From Hydra vulgaris (lineage: Eukaryota; Cnidaria; Hydrozoa; Anthoathecata; Hydridae): 64,000 nt of DNA. The notes beneath the pieces were generated by a model. That model did no database searches and had not been told where the DNA came from. It saw only the letters and a list, made by a program, of their open reading frames with translations. Numbering within the stretch: position 1 is the stretch's first letter; each line of letters begins with the position of its first letter. Below are positions 10,522 through 22,300 of the stretch, in pieces. The stretch covers positions 40,962,001 through 41,026,000 of the forward strand of contig NC_088927.1 in NCBI RefSeq assembly GCF_038396675.1. Reading direction: 5' to 3'. The position numbers were made by a program, and so were the translations under genes.

Positions 10522-12206
10522 AAGTTTTTCAAAACTAAAATTAATCAAAACATGTTTAAAAAGCATGTCACAACATCGCCTTTGTTCTTTGACCTCTATA
10601 TTAATTGAAAAAGCACTATCTTTTCAACATGGTTTAGATAAAATGGTTGAACGATTTGCAAAGGAAAAGGGGAGAAAAAAATTTTTAACTATGTGTAATA
10701 GAAATTAAAAATACATATAAGTTTTAAATAAATTTTATTTTAAATAAATTGTTTTTTAGTGAATTTAAATCGCAGAGCTTATATATAAATCGAAAAGTAA
10801 AAAAAAGTTATTTTGTACAGATTAGAAAAATGTAAACATATACGAAAACATTAATCAGATGACTGAGCACATAGTTTTTTCCAAAGTTGACCAAAGCTGA
10901 ATGATATTTTGAATCAGAGTTGTTAACTCAACTTTTATTGTATTTTCCTAATGGATTATTAACATCAAGATTGTGAACTAACCATTTTGGTATTTTCAAA
11001 TTGTATATTCGGAACATATGAAGCTTTTTTAATCCATATTGTATATAACCTCTATAATTTAAAAACAATTGTTTTGTTATCTTTTTTACTTTTTTTAACT
11101 AACTTCGCCAAAAATGAATAATATTTAACCAGAAAGTTTACACCTTCTTTCATGCCTATGTTGCATATACAGCCAGTGCCTGCTTTAAACCTAGGACCTT
11201 CAGTTATGAAGCCAGAACTTTATCCAATACACAACGGCTGCTTATTTAATAACTATTTGAGTTCCTTGCATAAATCGAAGCTCTAAAATTCGTGTTTTCT
11301 TATCTCTTTTTTATAAACACTTAAAATGAATTTTTCCATAAATTCTGAATATTATTTGTACTCTGAACAAAGGAGAACATTAGTTTACATTTGCAATTAA
11401 GTTTGCATTAATTTGCATTAAGTTGCAGGAAGTCGTCCACAATATTGTTTAGTTTCTTTCTTTCATTTTGAGCTTTTTTTTCCTCTTCCAATACTAAAAT
11501 AAACAGCTGATTTCCATAAATACTTTAGTTTTTAAAAAACTGTTTTTTCATAAACAGAAACAAAGTTACATATTAGAGTTAATTACCAAAACCAAAGTAA
11601 TTAAACCAAAATTAAGTTTAGCACTGAATGAGTTTCATTTTTTTTTAATGTTTCTATTTTTAAAACAAAAAGACTATATTTTTCACTTTTCTTTTCTAAA
11701 TTTGAAAAAATACATTTTACCTTAAAAATTGACACAATCTACCAGGGAAAAAAATAAGGTGGCAAAATATAGTCTCTAAAAATGAAACTGTCTAATAAGC
11801 ATACGTAATTTTTTTTCTTTTAGTTACTTGCTTTCAAACTAAACGCTTGACCAACATCTTTTATAAATTCTCACTTAAAACCTACTCTAATAGCTTTTTC
11901 ATTTCTCACAGTTAACGACATAATGTGTTTCAAACAGTGATTAGGCTTTTACTTAAGTATAAAACCTGGACTAAATTTGGTTATACTAAATCTATAATTT
12001 AATATTTTAAATCTTATAAAACTCGTTCCCTATGTCTAGCAGCGTCATTTTCACGTCCCAAGTTATTTATATATAACTTATTAAATGATTTATATATGAT
12101 TTAGTTGCTTTTAATTTTCTTTTTTTTTTTTCCAAAATTGGAAACCTTAAAGTTGAATTATTTTATTGTTGTTCTTTTTATGACGTTTCAGAGGTAGTTT
12201 TTATTT
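10522..12206. other. Gene-free AT-rich stretch
   Basis: I looked for coding motifs on both strands and saw none. The segment is A/T with homopolymer runs. Confidence 0.5.
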
Positions 12207-13204
12207 AGGGCTGTTGATGGGTCTGGTCTAGGTCTGGTTTCAAGCGACCCTAACCCAGACCCAATTTGTATATACTGGTTTGGGTTTGGATCGGATATCA
12301 ACGGACTTACTTGAACTCATTACAACAACCTTACTTGAACTCATACTCAATTTAGTTTACAGCGTGTTTTGGCATGATCAGAACGGGTCTCAACCCAAAC
12401 CTGGCCCAGAAAAATGCCAAAACAATGACAAATATAGTGTGTAGCCTACTGGGTGCGAGGTATTGAGTGCGTGTGTAATCATTGCAACAAACAATTAAGG
12501 TTTAAATTAAGTAGTTTTTCTTAGCTTTTAATGATAAAAATTAAAATTAAATTTAAAATTTTTTTTAAAATTTAAAGAAATTTTAAATATTTCGAAACTA
12601 AAACAGTTAGTCATTAAGAAATACAATACAGGACTGAATATTCGATAGATTAATTATCTGGGTGCATCACAAATAATCTAACCGGACCGCGTGTCTTCCT
12701 CATAAAATGCTCTAATTTTGTTTTTTTAAAAAAAGCAAAAAAAAAATTTTTCTTGGTTATTTAAGTGCTCCAAGAAAAACTCAGAGGTCATAAAACACCG
12801 CGGAAGAACGCTTATTTAGGAGTTTCACGCCATTTTTCTTAATAATGTTTCGAGTATTTTCAGGTCAGGAATCGAAACTCCGACTTCTTGATTTTAAGGG
12901 TCAAACCATTGAAAGCATCCTGTGTTTTTATTGACATATATACTTAATTATTAATAAGATTAAAAAAATTGCGCATTTCAAAAGTTCTGAACAGCATTAC
13001 TTAAATATATTGTTGTTCGGGTTTGAATTTTATACGGCTAACCTAAGAAATATTATAGGGTTATTATATTATCCGGCCCATTTCGTTAACGGACCGGGTA
13101 TGAATCTATAATAGCATATAAAATATTATAACGAGACCCAGACCTGGTTCAAACGGGTTGAGTCAGGTCTTTCCTGAGTCTACACTTGACCCATTAACAG
13201 CCCT
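12207..13204. mobile_element. hAT-like non-autonomous element with SINE inside
   Basis: The ends are inverted repeats: agggctgttgatgggtc at 12207-12223 and its complement with one change at 13188-13204. Subterminal blocks at both ends are rich in gggtct/agaccc words (12224-12300, 12390-12415, 13130-13190), a pattern common in hAT termini. A clean 8-bp target duplication is not visible. There is no transposase coding, and a minus-strand SINE copy sits at 12755-12921. Confidence 0.6.
12755..12921 (-). repeat. tRNA-derived SINE, diverged copy
   Basis: It shares the body blocks of the better copies at 18630, 38356 and 45221: ggtgctcca-gaa, accgcggaaga, gttcacgcc, ggaatcgaaac for box B, and a degraded box A region near 12900. 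It is inserted in the hAT-like element, so that element is older. Confidence 0.6.
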
Positions 13205-13489
13205 ATTTTGATTTAATAACATTTTTTATTAGTTTTTTTGACATTAACGACGTTAGTATATTTTATTAAAACCTACCTATATTCATAAAGATTTTTATTC
13301 GCAATTGTTACGAATATCAATAAATAATTTGCATTTATTTATTTAACTAATTAAACGTGTTTAATAGTCAAAAAACTTAAAAAATCATTTATAAAACATA
13401 ATTGAATATATTTATTACTTATTTCATAATTAAATATATTTATGACTTATTTCATAAGTTTTCTACTGTTCGCAAGCTACAGTTTTTAA

Positions 13490-13523
13490 AGTCTTCGTTT
13501 CGAATACATTCGAAACGAAGACT
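13490..13523. repeat. 16-bp perfect hairpin, 2-nt loop
   Basis: Arms agtcttcgtttcgaat and its reverse complement are separated by two bases. It lies 15 bp from the larger palindrome that follows. Confidence 0.85.
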
Positions 13524-13537
13524 TGTTGTAAAATGTT

Positions 13538-13749
13538 AACTTCAGAATTGCTTCATTTAAACTTTTATTTTTCGAAATAATAATAAAAAATAAAACTTAA
13601 AAGTTATATGTAACTTTTAAGTTTTATTTTTTAACTAATAAATAAAATAATAATAAAAAATAAAACTTAAAAGTTACATGTAACTTTTAAGTTTTATTTT
13701 TTATTATTATTTCGAAAAATAAAGGTTTAAATGAAGCAATCCTGAAGTT
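13538..13749. repeat. 212-bp palindrome with two nested palindromes
   Basis: The outer arms (13538-13605 and 13682-13749) begin aacttcaggattgcttcat with few mismatches. Each half also contains its own 40-bp palindrome, aaacttaaaagtta(t/c)atgtaacttttaagttt. It can fold as one long stem or as two short hairpins. It is probably a fold-back element or MITE; there is no coding. Confidence 0.85.
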
Positions 13750-14165
13750 AAAATTTAATTATAAACGTTTTGATATATAAAGATTTTTGAATTCATTTTT
13801 ACAATTCTAGCCATTACGGCAACAAATAAGACAAAAACGTAGTTTAGCGTAAAACGTAGCGAAATGAAGTTTAGCGAACGTTTCCTAGATGTTACTTCCG
13901 AATAAGGGTTTTTAAAAATTCAACTTGTGAAAGCCTAAATTTCGAAAGTATTACTTGCGAAAGGTAATTCTGTAATTTTAAATACTGTTTTATATTTGTT
14001 ACGTAAAAAACTAATTTATGATTGTAAATAATCTTTAAAAAGTATTAGATTTTTCCGGAAATGTTCGAAATCTTTCGATTAACAACCCTAGTAATAACTA
14101 TTATTTATAAATTTTATTTTATACTCAAGTGGTTAAACTTATAAATAGTTTTGAAAATAATAATA
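13750..14165. other. Gene-free AT-rich stretch
   Basis: No feature recognised between the palindrome and the LINE. Confidence 0.45.
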
Positions 14166-14169
14166 AACT

Positions 14170-15460
14170 TCAAAGACAGCTTCAGTTTATGATGCATTCA
14201 ACAAAAAAACAACAACATTTTATCCATGGATAGCACCTGGAATTATAAAGTCGTCAACAAAAAAAAGCAATGACTATATAATAAGTTTCTCATAAAAAAA
14301 ATTTCACTTATGAAACTAATTACAAAAATTATAAACATGTTCTTGAGATAGTTATTAAAAAGTCAAAGAAATATTACTATACCGAGCATTTAATAAAACA
14401 TAAAAATGATCCAAAAAAATACTTGGAACATAATTAAGGAAGTAATTTGCACGGAACAAACTGACAGAAATAGTCTTCCTTTAAATCTAAACATTGAAAA
14501 TAAAACTAAAACAAATAAATCTATGTTTGCTGAAACACTTGATCAATATTTTGTCAGTGTAGGTTCCACTTAAGCGTCGAAAATAGAAACTACTGAAGTA
14601 AATTTTGAGTCATACCTTACTTCTAATAAGACCTCTAAGATGGATAATTATAAAATTACTGAAAAGGAACTCTTAGATGCAGTATATCTTTTAAAACTAA
14701 ACAAAAGTATGATAATATTAGTTGGGGTATGATAATATTAGTAGTAATGTAATTAAAATTTGATAAAATACTTAACAATCCCTGTATTACATATTTTTAA
14801 TTTATCTTTAAAACTAGGTATTTATCTGTAAAAATTTAAAATTGCGTGGGTCATAGCTATTTTCAAATCAGGAGACATTTCTAATCCTGAAAATTACAGA
14901 CAAATTTCAATTCTTCCTTGCTTCTCAAAAATCTTAGAGCGAATTATGTATAATTGAATTTTAACTTTTCTAAATATAAATAAATTTATATAACAAACAT
15001 TTTGGATTTCAGCCAGGGTATTCAACTGACTATGCCATTATTAATATTGTTCGCAATATATTTAAAGCATTTGACGAAAGTAAGTTTACGCTCAGAGTTT
15101 TTATAGATCTTAGCAAAGCCTTTGATACAGTAGACCATAGCATTCTTATAAAAAAACTTGTAAGTTATGGAAGTAAAAGCACATATTTAAAATGGCTTAA
15201 AAGTTATCTAAACAATAGAAAACAATATATAGCACACGAAAAAGGAAAAACTGATTACTTGACTATAACTTACGGTGTTCCCCAAGACTTAATTCTGGGT
15301 CCACTTTTATTTTTTATTTATGTAAAGAATTTCCATAAGTTTTCAAACATTTTAAACTCAGTTTTATTTGCAGATGGCACGAATTTATTTTATTCTAATG
15401 GAGTTGTCAACCTTTTATTTAAAATGTAAACAAGGAATTTTTAAATCTAGCGGATATACA
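14170..15460 (+). pseudogene. LINE reverse transcriptase pseudogene (CR1/Jockey-like)
   Basis: Motifs appear in the right order over about 1.3 kb: a linker YKNYKHVLEIVIKKSKKYYY (about 14310-14380), QYFVSVGST near 14550, the FKSGDISNPENYRQISILPC block of RT motif 1 near 14860, FIDLSKAFDTVDHSIL near 15100-15140, YGVPQDLILGPLLFFIYV at about 15270-15325 (normally PQGSILGPLLF) and LFADGTNLF near 15368 (normally Y/FADDTN). The second catalytic Asp is replaced by Gly, and there are several stops and frameshifts. Endonuclease and 3' tail are missing or unreadable. It was once an RNA-directed DNA polymerase for target-primed insertion and is now inactive. Confidence 0.85.
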
Positions 15461-15734
15461 ACGCATATACATTGAAACAATGAAAAGATATTGAGAGGTC
15501 AGCAAAAAAACCAAACTGTAAGTGTATTTGAATGTATTTATTAAAATAATAAATGGGTTAATCTATTCGCATGCACGTGCGAGTAGACTAACCTAATATA
15601 GTTTACTCACACACAAGTGCGAATAGACTGTATTTTTTTATAGTCTATTTGCACCTTAGAAAAAAACTTAGACATATTAGTTTATAATGAAAATTTACAA
15701 AAAAAATTAGTAGAGTAAAAAACACAGTATAATC

Positions 15735-16584
15735 TTGATTTGTCTACCAGAGCATTCTTCACATAATCTACAACCATGCGATAGAGGTGTCTATGGTCAT
15801 GTCAAACAAGCATGGAAAGAAAATCTTACAAAGTATTTCAAAGGCTCAAAATGTAAGAATTTAGATAAACAAAATTTTCCACCGTTGCTCAAACTGCCTT
15901 ACGAAAGTGGTAAATGTTTTATACGCTTGCATGCAATCGCTGGTTTCCAGTACACTGTCTTATTTCCACTTAATAAAAACAACATAAATCATATGGCATT
16001 AGTTATCACACAAATGTTTAATCTACCTTCATCAACTTTAGCAATCCCGGCAGCACATACACTATTTTGCTCAGACACAGCTTCATCATCCTTAACAGCC
16101 ACAGCAGCACCTAGTCCAACTACACACCGATTACCATCTTTCTCAACTACACCAGCTTTAAGTTTTGATAGGTATCAAGCATGTGTTGAGCGTTGCAAAA
16201 ACAGTATCGAGAGAGAGAGTTGAAGCAGTTTTTTCAAGCAAGAAATCAATTGCATGTTAAAAAATTGAAGCAGTGTCAAAACTTGGCGGAAAGTGTAATA
16301 TTGAAAAATATGTAATCGAGTTTCTAAAACAAAAAGATGAAGAAAAAGCAACAAAGGGAGCCGTGAAAGTTGCTAAACTTAACGCAAAGCGTAAACTCTC
16401 TATGCCAAGTACTCAAATGCCTGAGCATAACAATGCTAAGCAACCTCAGCAAAACATTAATGAAGAACAAGTACTAGCAGCAAAACGATTAAAAGTTGCA
16501 AAATCTAAAAAGTGTAGAGTACATAAATGTTGCAATGCGAAAATTCAATGTGTCGGGAACGGTTGTGCAAAGAAACATGTTTAA
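15735..16584 (+). pseudogene. pogo/Tigger-type DDE transposase, 5'-truncated
   Basis: The frame at 15735-16223 begins at the motif ICLPEHSSHNLQPCDRGVYG, the block after the second catalytic Asp of pogo-like (DDE_1) transposases, and continues through KQAWKENLTKYF to a GFQYTVLFPLNKNNIN block (normally GFRKTGIYPFNPN). After a stop at 16223, a second frame (16273-16584) is a Lys/Ala-rich tail with a Cys/His cluster (CRVHKCC...C..CAKKH) that may be zinc-binding. The helix-turn-helix, CENP-B domain and the first two catalytic Asp residues are absent, so this is a dead 3' part. Its family once cut and pasted DNA at TA sites. Confidence 0.8.
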
Positions 16585-16887
16585 CAAAGAAAAATGTAGT
16601 TGGAACTAATTTTTTTTGTTGCAAAAAATGTAAAAACTTTAATATAGTTTCATAAATATAAGTTGTGTTAAAAAAAATTATTAAAAAAAAGTTAAAATTA
16701 AAAAAATTTCAATGTTTTCTTAAGTGTTTGGTTTTATCAGAATGTCGACTAAAACCGCACAATTTTTTTTTCTTTACATTTAATATTTTCGATAATTTTT
16801 TTTTTTTAACATTGTCATTATCTTATGTAGTTTTTTATCTAATAAAAAAAATGAAAAAAAAATAAAAATGTTATTTAATTTTTATTA

Positions 16888-16918
16888 AATGTGTGCGGTA
16901 TGACCCGGTTTTACTCTA
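16888..16918. repeat. Candidate 3' terminal inverted repeat of the pogo-like element
   Basis: The block gcggtatgacccggttttac followed by tctata stands out from the A/T background 300 bp past the transposase tail and ends in TA. A partner at the 5' end is not present: only a weak tagagtaaaa word at 15710 resembles it, in keeping with 5' truncation. Confidence 0.35.
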
Positions 16919-17164
16919 TATTTAAGTAATGTATTTTGAAAAAAAAAAAACTAAAATTGCTAAAATATACCTAAGTTTTTATGTTAAGTCATTTACCAAA
17001 TGACATTATATAAAGGCTCTTCTTTTTCTTTGTTTAATTGCTTTGTCACGAGAATTTTTAATGGGAGCTATATTTTACGGTTTGGCATTGCTTAAATTAT
17101 GACTTTCAGTTATGACTTAAAAATGTATGTAAAGGTGTATCAATGACTTCAAAATGTACTATAA

Positions 17165-17197
17165 GGTAATCTAAACCAATTTTTGGTTTAGATTACC
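17165..17197. repeat. 15-bp hairpin
   Basis: ggtaatctaaaccaa and its exact complement with a 3-nt loop. Confidence 0.85.
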
Positions 17198-17636
17198 GTT
17201 TTAGATTGTTTGGTATTAAAATTATAAAGTCTCGATCTTCATCGTTAGACGAAAAGTCAAAGTTAAATCAAGAGTTTTTAATAACAAAATGTTTGTTTTT
17301 TCCATAATAAAAATTAACGGAATTAGATTTTAAATATGTATACGTTTTATTATTTATGTTTATATTGATTAAGTATATGACTGAATCAATGAGACGAGTC
17401 CATTTTTTCTATCAATCAAAAGGAAAACTATACTTTAAATTCGTATATATCTTTTTCAGTTTTCTCTACTCGGCCTGCAGCTTCTCTCTGTTAAGCCAAA
17501 CAGAGCTTTTTGTCTGAAATTTTATTATAATAATTTTAAAAATGACGAAAAGTCTATTTATAATTGTTTAAATAAAACTAAAACTAAAGCATTTATGTTT
17601 ACAAAAAAAGAATTATTTAAAGAATTTTATTAATAA

Positions 17637-17692
17637 ACAAAATTTTTGGCTTAAAACGAAATTTTTGGCTAAAACGAAATTTTTGGCTTAAC
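17637..17692. repeat. 18-19-bp tandem repeat, 3 copies
   Basis: Three consecutive copies of acgaaatttttggctta with one or two base differences in length. Confidence 0.75.
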
Positions 17693-18629
17693 GGAGCTGA
17701 ACGGAAAAATGAGAATACGGCCCACAACAACTGGCAGGCCAATTATGAACAGTATAACTATTAATAAACCACAAACAAATATTTGTGAAATGTTATTACT
17801 ATTTATACTGTTATTTATGATCGCTATAAATAGTAATTGACAAAACACTGATGCTTTTGCTACTCCATTGTAAAATTTTATCCACATTTGTCAACAAAAA
17901 CATTTTGTTTTTGGTCTTGAAAGAATGTTTTACTACAACTAGCATAAAAACTTACCGTTAAAACCATGAGCATCTAATTTGACAAATTCAAGTTTCATGA
18001 CTTCTTAGGTAAAATTTAGATATATTTAGTTGGATAAAAACCAGGATTCAGTGATGTGCTGTTTATTGTCACTTGAAAAATCTGACTCTGATGCGCTAAT
18101 TATTGTCCCTAGAAAAATTGTAGCCCACGATTTTTGCCTTTTAATATCATGTTAATGCTTCAACATAAAACTTTACTAAGCGACGTGAGTCAACATATTA
18201 TGATATTAAAGAGATCAGTCTATATTTAGGCCAGTCGTTAAAACGTAATTTGATACCATTTTCGGATTAGATTTTGAGAATTAAAAAAATTTTGAACCAT
18301 TAGGTTTTGCTCGTTTTGCTTGCTGAGATAATAAATTTTTTAACTGCTTGCATATTACTTTATAGATTGGGTTGAAATATAAGCAAACAATCGTATAACT
18401 AGCAAACAGTTGGGATAAAGGTTAACTTGTTTTTATGAAGTTTAACAGTTGTTGTAAACAATTTTGATTCGATTCTTTCTTTATGAATTTTCTTCTTTAT
18501 GAATTTTTTTAGTTACGTAGCTACATATTCAAATAAGTTTTCCTTATAACGAATTTTAATCAGTTAATTTATTATTATACAATTACTTTTGAGCTTTTCA
18601 AATTGTTTTATTTACAAAATAATTTTTAG

Positions 18630-18819
18630 ATTTTTTTTTAATTTTAGGTGCCCCAAGAGTCCTTACTGTCTTATCACCGAGCGCCGCGGAAGAGCTTGTG
18701 AAAGGAAGTTCACGCCTCCTTCCTAACCGGTATTATAAAACTTGTCCAGAGGTGGTGTTGAACCACGGATCTCTAGTTTCTGAAGGAAGCGCCCTAACAA
18801 CTGCGCTACAGCTGCTCAA
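18630..18819 (-). repeat. tRNA-derived SINE
   Basis: On the minus strand the copy starts with a tRNA-like head (ttgagcagctgtagcgcagt, box A region, then box B-like ggttcaacacc), followed by a conserved body (ggaggcgtgaacttcc, ctcttccgcggcgctc, gataagacagtaaggactct, ggggcacctaaaat) and an A-rich tail, seen as T here at 18630-18639. SINEs are moved by LINE enzymes and transcribed by RNA polymerase III from the internal A and B boxes. Confidence 0.85.
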
Positions 18820-19690
18820 TTTTTTTCATATTTATCTTTTCAATATTTTCATATTTATCTCTACAGTAGTTTGGTTTTATTAATGAACTATTTGGATTGA
18901 TTAACGGTTCAAAAAAAAAAACTCAACAAAATAGAGCAATTAAAATTGTTTTTAGTTGAGCTCCAAAACGATCAACCGATATTGAGTTCTGTAATTTTTG
19001 GAGGGCAGTCAATCAGCACCCGTTTAAGAGTGTTATTACTAAAAAGTAGACGCTGTGACACGCTATGAAACACCAGTATAGACGGACTCTATAAAGTTAA
19101 TGGTTAATGTTATTACTTTTTTAATGCTGCCAACAGCTGTTTTTAACAGTATGTTCTCGATGACTCGATGATCTGTGTACGTCGCTCAACCCCCAACTAT
19201 TTGTACATTCATTTTTTTATGATTTACTATATTTTAGCATCAGAAGCAAGGTAATGGATGATTTTTTTAAGTTCTGTTTATTCGAATTCTTTTTTTTATT
19301 GGACAAAACGTCGGTCCCTGATAGTCGTTAGCGTTGCTCCCTGATAGTAAGGTAAGTCCAAAATTGATTTTTTTGGATTTTGTTTAGTTTAACCACTTTT
19401 TCTTAATTAATTTTTTATGCTGATTTTGAATTACATAATAATTTTTTATTATAAATATTTAGCCTTTCAATTTCAATAAAATTGTTTATTTTGACAAAAC
19501 AATCAATTGCTAAATTAAATTATTATTATCAAAGTAAATAATAATAGTAAAGTGGTAAAAAATTTTTTTTTTTGTTTTATCAATAATATACGTAATCATT
19601 ATGTGCAGCAAAAAATTAAGCATAATACATGAAATTATTCCATATGTTGTCCAACTTGTAAACATCAAATACATACAACTGAACAAGTTG
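18820..19690. other. Gene-free AT-rich stretch
   Basis: No coding motif, RNA gene or repeat boundary recognised. Confidence 0.45.
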
Positions 19691-19699
19691 AAAAAATAT

Positions 19700-19880
19700 T
19701 TTTATCTTCACCGAATGATAGAAGAAGAGTTGTTGAATGTGCTGAGCGAAATGACGATTGGGTGACTCTGGCACAAACTTTAGGTGTCAAATATAAGACA
19801 GCATGCAACTGAGTCCGCAGCGGAAATTTAAATTGTATCGGAAGAGGTGTAGTTACCGCCAAAACCACAAATATCACTTT
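19700..19880 (+). pseudogene. Transposase N-terminal helix-turn-helix fragment
   Basis: One plus-strand frame reads PNDRRRVVECAERNDDWVTL, then AQTLGVKYKTA, a C-N pair, a stop where Trp is expected, then VRSGN. The pattern (charged helix, D-W-x-x-L-A-x-x-L-G-V, K-T-A-x-x-W-V-R) is the helix-turn-helix that begins Tc1/mariner/IS630-type transposases. The catalytic domain is absent. The broken Trp codon and isolation show it is a relic. Confidence 0.5.
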
Positions 19881-20042
19881 CATCACTTTTTTATTTTATT
19901 GATAATATATTATTATTTATTGAAAACCAACCGATATGGCCAGCTTGGCCAAATTAGAATCCAACCTAAAATTACAAAGTAAACTAAGGCAACAAAATTA
20001 AAAATACAAAGAACTTTTTTTGATAATCTATATTATAAACTT

Positions 20043-20178
20043 TTCTTAATTACAACTTTTATCTTCTTAATTACATCGTACGATTTCTTATTTACATCTT
20101 CCATGTTTTAAATTAAACCTTACGGTTCTTAATTACAATTTTCATCTTCTCAATTACACCTTACGTTTCTTAATTAAT
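20043..20178. repeat. 21-bp satellite, about 7 degenerate copies
   Basis: Units of about 21 bases starting ttcttaattaca and ending in a variable atc/gat/acg run head to tail, with one diverged unit in the middle. Confidence 0.8.
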
Positions 20179-21180
20179 CTAAGATATAATATCTTTTGGA
20201 CGCCCGATGTAAAGCTTACAGTTCTTTTTTTTGCTAACCCGCTCTGCTTCAGTTGTTTCTGTCACTGGTTCAAACTGTATTTAATATTTTTAAATTTTTT
20301 AACCATTTTCCCGACACATTTCCCGAAATAAAAAACTAGTTTATGATTTATAAATTTATTAATTTGTTACTTCTTGTCGCGATAATTTTCGTTTAAAATT
20401 TTTTCATTAAAAAAAAATTCGAACATCTATTTGTACTAAGTTGCAACCAACTTTTTTACACCTTTTTTTTCGCCGAAAATAACAGAAAATTATTATTATT
20501 ATAATTTTTTTTTATTTTGTAGAAGTTTTTGAGTTAGCATTTTCGTTTTGTAGTGCTTGCTTTCATTTTGTAGTTTTCGTGTTCTGCTTTTTTTCGTAAG
20601 CATAAAGTTTGTTTTTATTTGAGCTGTTGTTGCTAATTATTTTTATTTTTGTTTGCTGTTGTTATTAATTGAGTGTTTTCATATTATTTGTCTTATTATT
20701 TAATTTATTAAAACTTTATCGTTATTATTGATATTTTTAAAATTAATTTAATTTACACATGCTTTTATTTATTATTATTTTGTTTGTTTGTTTATTTTAT
20801 TTAGGAGTCACTCCAATGACTAGTTTTCAACTATGAGTGACACCTATCCTAATTTTGTAAAATTATAAAAAACTTAAAATTTTTCAATTTTTGGTTGAAT
20901 AAATGGACTAATAATAAAAAAAAAAACTTTAACCGGTATTTAAATTCAGTTAACAAAATTAATAGTAAAAGTATTTTTTAGTGAAAATAAGTTTTTACAC
21001 AAGATAAGACTTATTTTTGTTTAAACACAACTTTCTTTCATTTTAATTCAAAATTATCCAATAAAAATTTAAATTGCATAAATTCTATCAAAAAGTTGCT
21101 TAACTTTACACGCAAAAAATACGCTGCAAGGATTTCTTGTTTTAAAGCTTTTTAATATTTTTAAAATGTTAAAAATTAAA
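20179..21180. other. Gene-free AT-rich stretch
   Basis: Strongly T-rich. A small inverted word pair (gagtcactcc ... gagtgacacc, about 20804-20852) is the only structure noticed. Confidence 0.45.
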
Positions 21181-21187
21181 GTAGAAA

Positions 21188-21290
21188 GTAGGGTTTCTCA
21201 AGCGGGTTCCCGGGTCCCGTTTTCCTGGGATTTCGAGGATAAAAGTGGCAGCGGGATTTCCCGGAATATCACTCTTATATCCTGGAACAT
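21188..21290. repeat. G+C-rich patch, possible transposon end
   Basis: The words agcgggttcccgggtcccg and gcgggatttcccggaa stand out from the A/T background and are partly palindromic, as at some DNA-transposon termini. No matching far end was found. Confidence 0.3.
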
Positions 21291-21813
21291 GAATTTTTTT
21301 TAATTTAACATATGATAACTGTTTGAACTAATTTGACCAAATATAAGAAAAATCTTATTGCATTTAGTTGTGTTTTATATGTTCATATCTTATATTAAAA
21401 CATAACGCAACAACAAATGTTAATGAAACTATCTTAAACTATCTAACTCAAGGAATGGTTTGCAATTTGCGAAGCAATGTTTTCTTGGTGTGACGGAATA
21501 GTGTCGCGAAATTTTGATTGTCGCAAATTTTTATTGTCGCAAATTTGATTGTCGAAAATGTGAAAAAAGTCGCAAGTTGTCGCATGATTGATTGTCGAAT
21601 AGCAGAATAAGGAATAATGTCGCAAATTAACCGTGTCGAAAATAGAAAAAGGAATAGTGTCACAAATGAATTTAAGGAATAGTGTCGAAAAAAAACACGG
21701 AATAGTGTCGCGAATGAATTTAAGGAATAGCGTTGAAAACAAAAAATCTATATAATTATTTGAGGGGTTCAGTGGAAGAGAGATTTAACCCACATTTTTA
21801 AATTTTTTTTCAG

Positions 21814-21956
21814 ATAATCACTGCCAACAATACATCGAGTATGAAGTTTGTTGTGGATAAAGTACCGAACACCAACACCCATACAGTGTTGCTACCCAGT
21901 CCAGCCATTAAAGCGGGCACTGCTGCTACCTATAACCATATTTATTTTTACAGAAA
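21814..21956 (+). other. Exon-like core between the opposed arrays
   Basis: A polypyrimidine run and CAG at 21803-21813 precede an open stretch starting IITANNTSSMKFVVDKVPNT and continuing through HTVLLPSPAIKAGTAATYNH. Composition is richer in G+C than its flanks and codon-like. It has no recognised homologue and no clear 5' splice site at its end (a second ...tttttacag follows at 21946-21954). It may be a captured exon, the remnant of a transposon gene, or chance. Confidence 0.3.
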
Positions 21957-22015
21957 AATAAATTTCGTTACAATTCCGATTTTACTATTTGCGACACTAC
22001 TCCTTTTATTATTTG

Positions 22016-22130
22016 CAACACTATTCCTCTTTTTTCGTTTTCGACACTATTCCTCTTTTTTCGTTTTCGACACTATTCCTCTTTTTTCGTTTTCGACACT
22101 ATTCCTCTTTTTTCGTTTTCGACACTATTC
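22016..22130. repeat. 26-bp tandem repeat, 4 full copies
   Basis: cgacactattcctcttttttcgtttt-type units at 22016, 22042, 22068 and 22094, then a partial fifth. The copies are almost identical, which indicates recent expansion. Confidence 0.9.
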
Positions 22131-22300
22131 CAATTTTACTGTTTTTTTTTATTTTCGACACTATTCATTAAATTCATTTGCGACACTACTCCTTTTTTTT
22201 TGCAATTTTAGGCTTTTAGACCTTTTTAATATAATCGACACTATTCCGAAATTCATTTTTCGACATTATTCCTATCGCCCGTTTTCTTTTTTCTCGTTAT

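Larger units (their letters stand above)
16925..18629. other. Gene-free AT-rich stretch with small repeats
   Basis: It includes a 15-bp hairpin at 17165-17197 (ggtaatctaaaccaa and complement), a triple tandem of acgaaatttttggct(t)a at about 17640-17690, and the third copy of the dispersed gagaatacggcc motif near 17710. No coding family was recognised. Confidence 0.5.
21440..22300. mobile_element. Element with opposed arrays of a 12-bp motif (cgacactattcc)
   Basis: The left array (about 21490-21740) holds six near copies of ggaatagtgtcg on the plus strand. The right array (about 21987-22275) holds ten near copies of its complement, four of them in a strict 26-bp tandem. The arrays point in opposite directions about a unique core of about 200 bp. 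This looks like a non-autonomous DNA transposon with subterminal repeats that bind a transposase, though the terminal repeats and target duplication are not resolved. Open frames across the arrays are repeat artefacts. Confidence 0.65.
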
